Shown: positions 37,701-44,893 of the stretch, one piece after another | How positions within the stretch are numbered: the first letter of the stretch is position 1 | Layout: every line of letters starts with the position of its first letter | Made by a program: the position numbers and the translations under genes | The notes under the pieces: generated by a model | The model's database searches: none | Seen by the model: the letters and a program-made list of their open reading frames with translations, nothing else | Told to the model about the DNA's origin: nothing | Assembly (NCBI RefSeq): GCF_001715975.1 | Contig: NZ_MARB01000026.1 | Coordinates: 1 to 63,326, forward strand | DNA length: 63,326 nt | From: Candidatus Thiodiazotropha endolucinida | GTDB taxonomy: Bacteria; Pseudomonadota; Gammaproteobacteria; Chromatiales; Chromatiaceae | Reading direction: 5' to 3'

Positions 37701-40700
37701 AGTATCGGTACCGCCATTGCCATCATCGATGGTATAGGTGAAGGTATCCGTGCCATTAAAGTCTGGGTCAGGTGTGTAAACAGGATTACCTGATACCGGA
37801 TCGATAGCAACCGACCCATTGGTACCTTGAGTGACCGCAGTCACGGTCAGTGTATCGCCATCTGGATCACTGTCGTTCGGCAACACGTCAACGGTGACCG
37901 GGGTATCTTCGTTAGTGCCTACCGCATCATCAGTGGCGATCGGTGCATCATTCACCGCACCCACAGTGACTGTCACGGTCGCGGTATCCGTCCCACCATT
38001 GCCGCCGTCGATGGTGTAGGTGAAGGTATCCGTGCCATTGAAATCCGCATTCGGTGTATAGATTGGGTTGCCTGAAACAGGATCGATGGATACCGATCCG
38101 TTTGTACCCTGAGTCACAGCGGTGACGGTCAGGGTGTCACCGTCTGGATCACTGTCATTGGGCAGTACGTCAACGGTGACTGGCGTATCTTCGTTGGTAC
38201 CAACCGTGTCGACGGTAGCAATCGGTGCGTCATTCACGGCACCTACGGTCACAGTAACGGTCGCGGTATCGGTGCCACCATTGCCATCGTCGATGGTATA
38301 GGTGAAGGTATCGGTGCCATTGAAATCCGCATTTGGCGTATAGACCGGATTGCCTGAAACAGGATCGATAGCAACCGACCCATTGGTACCTTGAGTGACC
38401 GCTGTCACGGTCAGAGCATCACCATCCGGATCACTGTCATTGGGGAGTACGTCAACGGTGACCGGTGTATCTTCGTTCGTACCCACCGCATCATCAGTGG
38501 CAATCGGTGCGTCATTCACCGCACCCACGGTCACAGTAACGGTCGCGGTATCGGTCCCACCATTGCCGTCGTCGATGGTATAGGTGAAGGTATCGGTGCC
38601 ATTGAAATCCGCATTCGGGGTATAGACTGGGTTGCCTGAAACAGGATCGATGGATACCGATCCGTTTGTACCCTGAGTCACAGCGGTGACCGTCAGCAAA
38701 TCGCCATCCGGATCGCTGTCGTTCGGCAACACATCCACCGTTACAGGCGTGTCTTCGTTCGTACCCACCGCATCATCAGTGGCGATCGGTGCATCATTCA
38801 CCGCACCCACAGTGACCGTCACCGTGGCTGTATCGGTCCCACCATTGCCATCGTCGATGGTATAGGTGAAGGTGTCGGTACCATTGAAATCTGCATCCGG
38901 TGTATAGATCGGATTGCCACTGACTGGGTCAATCGTCACAGTACCATTAGTTCCCTGGGTCACGGCTGTGACGGTCAGGGTGTCACCGTCCGGATCACTG
39001 TCATTGGGGAGTACGTCAACGGTGACCGGTGTATCTTCGTTCGTACCAACCGTATCATCGGTAGCAACCGGTGCATCATTGACTGCACCCACGGTCACAG
39101 TAACGGTCGCGGTATCGGTGCCACCATTGCCATCGTCGATGGTGTAGGTGAAGGTATCGGTCCCATTAAAGTCTGGGTCAGGTGTGTAAACCGGATTACC
39201 TGATACCGGATCGATAGCAACCGACCCATTGGTACCTTGGGTCACAGCAGTCACGGTCAGTGTATCACCATCCGGATCACTGTCATTGGGGAGTACGTCA
39301 ACGGTGACCGGGGTATCTTCGTTCGTACCAACCGTGTCGTCGGTGGCGATCGGTACATCATTCACCGCACCTACTGTTACGGTCACCGTGGCTGTATCAG
39401 TCCCGCCGTTGCCATCATCGATGGTGTAGGTAAAGGTGTCCGTGCCGATATAATTCGTGTTTGGTGTATAAACCGGGTTGCCACTGATTGGATCTATGGT
39501 AACTGAGCCATTTGAGCCCTGGGTTATGGCGATAACTGTCAGCGCGTCACCGTCTGGATCACTGTCATTTGGCAGTACATTGACTGTGACTGGAAGATCC
39601 TCATCTGTTCCGATGCTGTCATCAACTGCCACTGGTGCATCATTGACTGCACCCACGGTCACAGTGACGGTCGCGGTATCCGTACCACCATTGCCATCAT
39701 CGATGGTGTAGGTAAAGGTGTCCGTGCCGATGAAATTCGTGTTTGGTGTATAAACCGGGTTGCCACTGATTGGATCTATGGTAACCGAACCATTTGAGCC
39801 CTGGGTTATGGCGATAACTGTCAGCGCGTCACCATCTGGATCACTGTCATTTGGCAGTACATTGACAGTGACTGGAACATCCTCATCTGTTCCAATGCTG
39901 TCATCCACAGCCACAGGGGCATCATTGACTGCACCCACGGTCACAGTGACGGTCGCGGTATCCGTCCCACCATTACCGTCGTCGATGGTGTAGGTGAAGG
40001 TATCCGTACCGTTGAAGTCCGCATTCGGGGTATAGACCGGATTGCCACTGACCGGATCAATGGCAACACTACCGTTGGTACCCTGAGTCACGGTGGTGAC
40101 AGTGAGGGTATCACCGTCTGGGTCACTGTCATTAGGCAGTACGTCAACGGTGACCGGGGTATCCTCGTTAGTCCCCACGGTGTCGTCGATTGCAACAGGC
40201 GCATCGTTTACACCACCTACAGTCACAGTCACCGTTGCTGTATCCGTACCACCATTGCCATCTGTAATTGTATAGGTAAAAGTATCGATTCCTGTAAAAG
40301 TCGGTGCTGGAGTATAAATAGGATTACCGGTAACCGGATCAATAGTGACTGATCCGTTAGTCCCTTGGGTGACCGAGGTGATGCTCAGCACATCTCCTTC
40401 CGGATCTGAATCATTTGTGAGTACATCAATAGTGATTGGAGTATTCTCATTTGTACTCGCGCTGTCGCCAATGGCAACAGGCCCATCATTTACACCTGCC
40501 ACCGCAATCATTACTGTGGCTGTATCAAACCCCCCATTTCCGTCACTGACTGTATATGTAAAAGAGTCTGTCCCAGTAAAACCGGCATTGGGTGTATATT
40601 GATATGAGCCATTAGAATTTTGGACCAGCGTACCATTGGATGGCTGCGTGTTGCCTGTAACTAAGAGCCGATCTCCCTCTGGATCTGAGTCATTTCCGAG

Positions 40701-42530
40701 CACAAAAATACCTACCGGGGTATTCTCCTGAGTTGCGACTATGTCATTTTCTGCATCGGGTGGGTCATTAACAGGAATAACGTGGATTATGGAAACTGCG
40801 GTATCGCTATTGCCATCACCGTCATTAACTGTAATGTTGATAATACGATCAACTGTTTGTGGATAATCACTGGTATTAACAAAATGAATTGCTTGAAGGG
40901 CTTGTTCGTAATCCGCAAGACTTGCTGTGCCCGTTAATGTTACAGAGATATCATCAACTGTTGCTGTAATACCAATCGGCAGACCGCGCACGATCAACTG
41001 ATCAAATGACTGATGATTGGTTAATATAATGGTTGCACTCTCGATATTTGTATCATCGACATCAGTAATAACGACATCTTCGTCTACAATCGATACTGCC
41101 GATCCATCCTCAATAAAGGTTGTTTCATAACCGTTTCCGGGCGCACTGCTGTCATCACTATCCAAATCGATTACCGCAACATCATTAACACCTACGACTT
41201 CTATGCGGGCAACTGCAATGTCGCTATCGAGTTCCCCATCATTCACCGTAACTTGTATGAGACGAGTCTCAGGAGATGGATTTTGGCTTGTATTCTCAAA
41301 AGTAATAGCTTGTATGGCGCTCTGATAGTCTGCCAAAGAAGCTTCACCACTGATTGTGATGGTATGGCCATCGACCACTGCTGACAGGCCTGCCGGCATA
41401 TTGCCAAATGCCAGTACATCGCCCGATTGAGGGTTAGTCAATGTTACTGTTGCACTCTGTAATGTCTCATCATCAACATCCGATACTGCAGCATCAAAAT
41501 CGGCAATTGAGATTGCAGACTCACCTTCGGTGAAGATTGTCAGGTAATCATAACCACTGTCAGTCGAATCATTACTGTCGAGGTCTATAACTGGGGGATC
41601 ATTGACCGCTTGAACTGTGATAGTTGTGACAGCCGTATTACTGTCAAACTCACCATCATTAACTGTCACTTCTATTATACGAGGTGTTTCATCAGGATTA
41701 TCTGTAGTATTGATAAACCCGATATCGCGTATCGCCTGGGCATACACCTGCGGTGTAGCAGTGCCACTCAACAAAACAGTGATGACACCGGGCACACTAC
41801 TGTCCACCTCAACATTCAAACCGGTAATCGCTGATACATCCAACTGATCGCCAAACTGAGCATTCGTCAGTACGATTCTTGCACTTTCCAGTACCGTGCC
41901 ATCCGGATTGGAGACCTGGATATCCGCATCGGCGATGGGCAAAGGATCGCCATTCTCCGTAAAGTGGCTGAGATAGCCGACACCCACCTGTGAATTGTCG
42001 TCACCATCCAGATCAATGGTGGGCAGAAGGTCAATAATCGTTGACGACTCATCGGATTGGGCAAAACTGATTGTCAATCCTGCAGTTTCAAATCCGCTCT
42101 CGGGTGTTGTCTGAGCGCCTGTCCGTTCAACAGTGACAAAACTTGAACCTTCGTTGCCTGTTGGAGAATCACCAGGACCGGCAGCCGGCGCCTCTTGAAT
42201 GGCTGTTGGGTCTTCACCCAACAAGATTGCCTGTTGAATTGCATCGATTGACGCTGCATATTCAGATCCATCCTCGGGAGTGGTTGTCTGGTAGACGTCG
42301 GCATCGAGCAGGCCCTGTGAATTACGGCCCAAGGTCAGGTTGCCACCGTCATTGAATACAATCTCGATGCTCCCGAGCTCGCCTGTCGCGATCTGTTCAT
42401 CGGCAAAGACAAGGTCGCCAACCTGGAGAATTCTGGTAACGCCATCACTGCCGGTTGCCTTCACTTCACCAATTACCTGGCGAACGAAACCAATAACCTG
42501 TCCGGTTGTCTGGGTTGCTTGAATAGCCAT
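34704..42530 (-). CDS. lapA: Giant RTX adhesin, LapA-like, 2608 aa
   Basis: Type-I-secreted biofilm adhesin. Residues 1 to about 100 are the retention module that plugs the outer-membrane channel (GQVIGFVRQVIGEVKATG, DGGNLTLGRNSQGLLDADVY). A LapG-type cleavage site follows in EAPAAGPGD (AAG at 116-118). Next come three cadherin-like modules of about 140 residues, one Big/cadherin-like module of 93, then 14 tandem 94-residue modules with LPNDSDPDGD, a C-terminal region with larger beta domains, RTX nonapeptides (GNDTLRGRGGDDVLDGG) and a terminal secretion signal. Regular Asp-rich linkers imply Ca2+ binding. No vWA domain is seen. Preceded by 175 bp with a palindrome that may control it. Confidence 0.93.
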   Translation of the reverse strand: MAIQATQTTGQVIGFVRQVIGEVKATGSDGVTRILQVGDLVFADEQIATGELGSIEIVFNDGGNLTLGRNSQGLLDADVYQTTTPEDGSEYAASIDAIQQAILLGEDPTAIQEAPAAGPGDSPTGNEGSSFVTVERTGAQTTPESGFETAGLTISFAQSDESSTIIDLLPTIDLDGDDNSQVGVGYLSHFTENGDPLPIADADIQVSNPDGTVLESARIVLTNAQFGDQLDVSAITGLNVEVDSSVPGVITVLLSGTATPQVYAQAIRDIGFINTTDNPDETPRIIEVTVNDGEFDSNTAVTTITVQAVNDPPVIDLDSNDSTDSGYDYLTIFTEGESAISIADFDAAVSDVDDETLQSATVTLTNPQSGDVLAFGNMPAGLSAVVDGHTITISGEASLADYQSAIQAITFENTSQNPSPETRLIQVTVNDGELDSDIAVARIEVVGVNDVAVIDLDSDDSSAPGNGYETTFIEDGSAVSIVDEDVVITDVDDTNIESATIILTNHQSFDQLIVRGLPIGITATVDDISVTLTGTASLADYEQALQAIHFVNTSDYPQTVDRIINITVNDGDGNSDTAVSIIHVIPVNDPPDAENDIVATQENTPVGIFVLGNDSDPEGDRLLVTGNTQPSNGTLVQNSNGSYQYTPNAGFTGTDSFTYTVSDGNGGFDTATVMIAVAGVNDGPVAIGDSASTNENTPITIDVLTNDSDPEGDVLSITSVTQGTNGSVTIDPVTGNPIYTPAPTFTGIDTFTYTITDGNGGTDTATVTVTVGGVNDAPVAIDDTVGTNEDTPVTVDVLPNDSDPDGDTLTVTTVTQGTNGSVAIDPVSGNPVYTPNADFNGTDTFTYTIDDGNGGTDTATVTVTVGAVNDAPVAVDDSIGTDEDVPVTVNVLPNDSDPDGDALTVIAITQGSNGSVTIDPISGNPVYTPNTNFIGTDTFTYTIDDGNGGTDTATVTVTVGAVNDAPVAVDDSIGTDEDLPVTVNVLPNDSDPDGDALTVIAITQGSNGSVTIDPISGNPVYTPNTNYIGTDTFTYTIDDGNGGTDTATVTVTVGAVNDVPIATDDTVGTNEDTPVTVDVLPNDSDPDGDTLTVTAVTQGTNGSVAIDPVSGNPVYTPDPDFNGTDTFTYTIDDGNGGTDTATVTVTVGAVNDAPVATDDTVGTNEDTPVTVDVLPNDSDPDGDTLTVTAVTQGTNGTVTIDPVSGNPIYTPDADFNGTDTFTYTIDDGNGGTDTATVTVTVGAVNDAPIATDDAVGTNEDTPVTVDVLPNDSDPDGDLLTVTAVTQGTNGSVSIDPVSGNPVYTPNADFNGTDTFTYTIDDGNGGTDTATVTVTVGAVNDAPIATDDAVGTNEDTPVTVDVLPNDSDPDGDALTVTAVTQGTNGSVAIDPVSGNPVYTPNADFNGTDTFTYTIDDGNGGTDTATVTVTVGAVNDAPIATVDTVGTNEDTPVTVDVLPNDSDPDGDTLTVTAVTQGTNGSVSIDPVSGNPIYTPNADFNGTDTFTYTIDGGNGGTDTATVTVTVGAVNDAPIATDDAVGTNEDTPVTVDVLPNDSDPDGDTLTVTAVTQGTNGSVAIDPVSGNPVYTPDPDFNGTDTFTYTIDDGNGGTDTATVTVTVGAVNDAPVAVDDSIGTDEDVPVTVNVLPNDSDPDGDALTITAVTQGTNGSVSIDPVSGNPVYTPNADFNGTDTFTYTIDDGNGGTDTATVTVTVGAVNDAPIATDDAVGTNEDTPVTVDVLPNDSDPDGDVLTVTAVTQGTNGMVMIDPVSGNPIYTPDADFNGTDTFTYTIDDGNGGTDTATVTVTVGAVNDAPIATDDAVGTNEDTPVTVDVLPNDSDPDGDTLTVTAVTQGTNGSVAIDPVSGNPVYTPDPDFNGTDTFTYTIDDGNGGTDTATVTVTVGAVNDAPVAVDDAIDTDEDVSVTVDVLPNDSDPDGDTLTVTAVTQGANGSVAIDPVSGNPVYTPDPDFNGTDTFTYTIDDGNGGTDTATVTVTVKEVNDLPEITPTTAAVSEEGLVNGMPDNTGTPTDTTDSVTDSGSMSVSDPEGDTLTVSLTEPGVAMTSYGQPITWTGDGTDLLIGSAGGSEVLRISIDQAGNYTVTLSDRVDHPVVGQEDVISFDVDVTVDDGTDSVSAPLTIQLEDDAPKAGNISANIYIGVDSLGIQNLAAGWTNPVFINGTGDVTQQDTDTDGFIDNLLWGSVPSGGSQSGYSLVDNPVFTGGGESVLIGESFKLADFSHNNWPIYSNSSTLDQVTLTIEMDVVVNDIPTTVQFDVLMDHNETPNNGADPRDIITLPAQAVTFSIGGQEYEVRVDGFMDANGQIVSTIRTDEQAVNPFEIMGSIVSTDTLPVVTGSVSNITGGDGSVSNVIWGDTTSPYGNLTVDSSGAYSFQLNRDTKDDLAPGDTITDTFSYSITDEDGDISSATLTITIGGYQSIDGSALADILRGTAADEYLSGYEGNDTLRGRGGDDVLDGGSGSDQLRGGGGNDTLIFDSADSLITGNAGFDTLIAPDNDDLDFSSISNIRNIERIDLTVGNHDILNLSVTDVLTMTDNDNLLEVLGDTSDSVELTNDWHESGNSVTQNGHTFIEYLNTDDSVTLLIEDQVNVTIL
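36543..40490 (-). repeat. Tandem array of 14 repeats, 282 bp each, inside lapA
   Basis: The boundaries (codons for Val-Asn-Asp) recur every 282 bp from 36543 to 40490, giving 3948 bp, exactly 14 units. Thirteen are nearly identical at protein level and the first is more diverged. Variants are shared in a mosaic way (units 3, 4 and 11 carry GTDEDVPVTVNV or its close form; units 5, 10, 13 and 14 carry YTPDPDFNG; units 6 and 12 YTPDADFNG), pointing to recombination between units. Antisense frames seen here are by-products of the repeat. Confidence 0.92.
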
Positions 42531-42635
42531 CTTTGCCTCTACGATTCAGATCAATTTAGTTTGCTACGAGTATCAGGCAGATACACCTGGTCACCCTATC
42601 AGGGATAATTTTCGTAAAAAATCATCAGCTCGCCT

Positions 42636-42653
42636 ATTGTACCTTGGTACAAT
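42636..42653. promoter_or_regulatory. 18-bp palindrome upstream of lapA
   Basis: ATTGTACC-TT-GGTACAAT, a perfect inverted repeat 106 bp before the lapA start. Size and symmetry suit a dimeric helix-turn-helix protein of the LuxR/NarL type, one of which is encoded next door. The surrounding 42531-42705 is AT-rich and probably the lapA promoter. Confidence 0.55.
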
Positions 42654-42705
42654 ATGTATCTTTTTGAATTAATTGAATATTTTTTGTAATTTATGGAAGC
42701 CGCGA

Positions 42706-43467
42706 TCAACTATTGATCAACAGGCCAAGCTGGAGGCGATCTTTAGTCGATGTTTTCCTAAAAATAGAGCTGAGATGGGCTTTGACAGTTCTTTCAGTGA
42801 TGTCGAGTTTTTTGGCAATCACCTTGTTACTATCTCCGGAACCTACTAGTTGCGCTATCTCACGCTCACGATCAGTTAGCTTTGACAGTGTTGATTCTCT
42901 ATCCGATTCCCTTGCCTGATCTTCATCCTTGGGCGGACTTACCGAGCTCAACCTGCTCATCAGCTTGAATAACAGGCTTCGCCCCACCCATACTTCTCCC
43001 ATCCGCACCAATTCAACAGCCTTGACCAGAAGCGCCTTGGAGATATAGCGATTGCAGTACCCTTTAACACCATGTGAGATCAGGTAGAGCCCTTCCTCAT
43101 CATTTGGTATAGTTGAAAGAATAATAAAGGCGACATCTTTAAATCGCTGGCAGAGCAACTGTGGAATTTCCCGGTAGTCCTTGTTGAACAGTTCCAGATC
43201 AACGAGTACCACATCGGTCTGATAAGTTTTCAGGTTGCTGATCAGCATTTCGCGGGATGATACGACTGTTAGTTCCCCTACCTCACTCAGTGATTCATGC
43301 CAGCGTTTCGCAATGCCTTCATCCGGGCTGCAAAGCAGGATCTTATTGGTGATGGGAATGACCTTTTGTTGTGAATCGCCGCTCACATCAGCATTGCGAT
43401 TTTCATTCCCATCTGAACCAATACCTGAAATCTCGTCAGTATTAGGATTGATCGATAACTGCATCAC
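42706..43467 (-). CDS. LuxR/NarL-type response regulator in the lap operon
   Basis: 253 aa. After a polar N-terminal extension of about 40 residues there is a receiver-like domain (about 42-160) with Asp90 in VVLVDLELFN and an acidic start LLCSPDEG, where only part of the usual acidic pocket is kept. The C-terminal HTH (about 195-248) is LTDREREIAQLVGSGDSNKVIAKKLDITERTVKAHLSSI, a clear NarL/LuxR match. It starts 1 bp after the lapC stop, so the two are co-transcribed, and it ends 175 bp before lapA. Control of lapA is an inference. No partner kinase lies adjacent. Confidence 0.87.
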   Translation of the reverse strand: MMQLSINPNTDEISGIGSDGNENRNADVSGDSQQKVIPITNKILLCSPDEGIAKRWHESLSEVGELTVVSSREMLISNLKTYQTDVVLVDLELFNKDYREIPQLLCQRFKDVAFIILSTIPNDEEGLYLISHGVKGYCNRYISKALLVKAVELVRMGEVWVGRSLLFKLMSRLSSVSPPKDEDQARESDRESTLSKLTDREREIAQLVGSGDSNKVIAKKLDITERTVKAHLSSIFRKTSTKDRLQLGLLINS

Positions 43468-43468
43468 C

Positions 43469-44857
43469 TTATCGTTCTCTCAGTGCCCTGCCTTTCGCGC
43501 GCAATAATGGTTTGAAAAGATATTCGAGAACACTCTTTTTCCCGGTAAGAATATCGACCTCTGCCTGCATTCCGGGGATGATCGGCAATGCCTTCTCCTG
43601 GGTACCCAGGTCTGTTTTATCGGTTCTTACCCGTACAAGATAATAACTCTCCTGTTCGTGCTCCTCCTTGATAGTATCGGCACTGATATGCTCAACTTTA
43701 CCCGTAAGCGCTCCATAGATGGCAAAATCATAGGCTGTCAGTTTTACAGTCGCTTTCTGGCCTGGATGTAAAAATGCAATGTCTTTTGGACCGACCTTGG
43801 CCTCAACAAGCAAAGAGTCGTCCAATGGCACAATTTCCATCAATTCCATACCAGGCTGTATGACACCACCCAGAGTGTTGATCATGACCTGTTTGACCGT
43901 ACCCTTCACAGGTGAACGGACCGCGGTACGGGTTACCCTGTCTTCCAACGCTACGCTGGTCTCCTTAAGCTTGGAGAGTTCCGCAAGTACATCATTCAGT
44001 TCAGCATGTGCTTCATTTTTGAAACGAATTAAAATCTCAGAGACCTTCTGTTCTGCCTCTTCCAGGCGGGATTTCATACGAGGAATAGTCAATTTAGCTG
44101 TCTCGAGTTCCCCTTCCAGTTCGCTGACCTCCCTTTCAAGCCGCAGGATTTCAACTTCCGAAATGGCACCTGCATCCAGAAGCGGTTTTGACAGGTCCAA
44201 CTCTCTGGTCACTAATGACAGATTCCGTTTCAATCTTACACTTTTTACCTCAAGTCCTCTTATCTCCTGTTTAATCTGCTCAACCTGCTTGGACAGAATT
44301 GAACGATTGGTCTTCAACTCTTTCTGTCGTGAATTGAACAAGCCCTGCTCCTGATCTACCAAAGCTGGATACTTTTCAGCCATACCCGACGGCGCCTCAA
44401 ATGCCTTACTGTCGGTCTCCGCCTGTAGCCTGGCGGCTTTGGCTTTCAACGCCCAGAACTGTAACTGTGTTTCCCTCAAGGAAGAGGAGAATCGTGTGTC
44501 ATCTATCTGTAGCAGAACCTGCCCCTGCTCAACAGTATCTCCATCCTGTACGTATAATGCAGAAAGTATTCCCCCCTCTAGATTCTGAATAACCTGTATC
44601 TGACTGGAGGGAATTACCTTGCCGGCTCCCCTTGTCACCTCGTCCAACTCGGCCCAGCTGGCCCAAGCGATGGCCAAAATGACTATCAAAAACACCACCC
44701 ACAAAATAGTCCGCCCACCCCGAGGGGCCTGCACCAGCAGTGCGGCAGTCTTATCATCCATGAAATCGTTGTCGCCATTACCTGGTTTTTCAGACCTAAA
44801 CGACAAAGGATCTGCCTGTCTTTCGACTTCTATTGTTTGAGACTCAGTATCCATCAT
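43469..44857 (-). CDS. lapC: HlyD-family membrane fusion protein (LapC-like)
   Basis: 462-residue periplasmic adaptor of a type-I secretion system. A cytoplasmic N-terminus of about 48 residues is followed by one transmembrane helix (ILWVVFLIVILAIAWASWA), a biotinyl-lipoyl half motif (QNLEGGILSALYVQDGDTVEQGQVLLQID), long coiled-coil hairpins (about 150-300) and the second lipoyl/beta-barrel half (VKGTVKQVMINTLGGVIQPGMELMEIVP). The segment before the end (YYLVRVRTDKT, PGMQAEVDILTGKKSVLEYLFKPL) is typical for HlyD/LapC. The gene lies 36 bp after lapB and 1 bp before the regulator. Confidence 0.94.
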   Translation of the reverse strand: MMDTESQTIEVERQADPLSFRSEKPGNGDNDFMDDKTAALLVQAPRGGRTILWVVFLIVILAIAWASWAELDEVTRGAGKVIPSSQIQVIQNLEGGILSALYVQDGDTVEQGQVLLQIDDTRFSSSLRETQLQFWALKAKAARLQAETDSKAFEAPSGMAEKYPALVDQEQGLFNSRQKELKTNRSILSKQVEQIKQEIRGLEVKSVRLKRNLSLVTRELDLSKPLLDAGAISEVEILRLEREVSELEGELETAKLTIPRMKSRLEEAEQKVSEILIRFKNEAHAELNDVLAELSKLKETSVALEDRVTRTAVRSPVKGTVKQVMINTLGGVIQPGMELMEIVPLDDSLLVEAKVGPKDIAFLHPGQKATVKLTAYDFAIYGALTGKVEHISADTIKEEHEQESYYLVRVRTDKTDLGTQEKALPIIPGMQAEVDILTGKKSVLEYLFKPLLRAKGRALRER

Positions 44858-44893
44858 TCAATTCAAGTGTCTCGGCATCTGAAATTACGCCAT

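Noticed and set aside
36543-40490. CRISPR-like array
   Set aside because: Repeats are long, contiguous, in frame and without spacers; this is a protein-coding tandem array.
36703-40602. Series of + strand open frames antisense to lapA with very similar sequences
   Set aside because: They recur every 282 bp and are the complement of the codon-biased tandem repeat; no ribosome-binding sites and no independent conservation signal.
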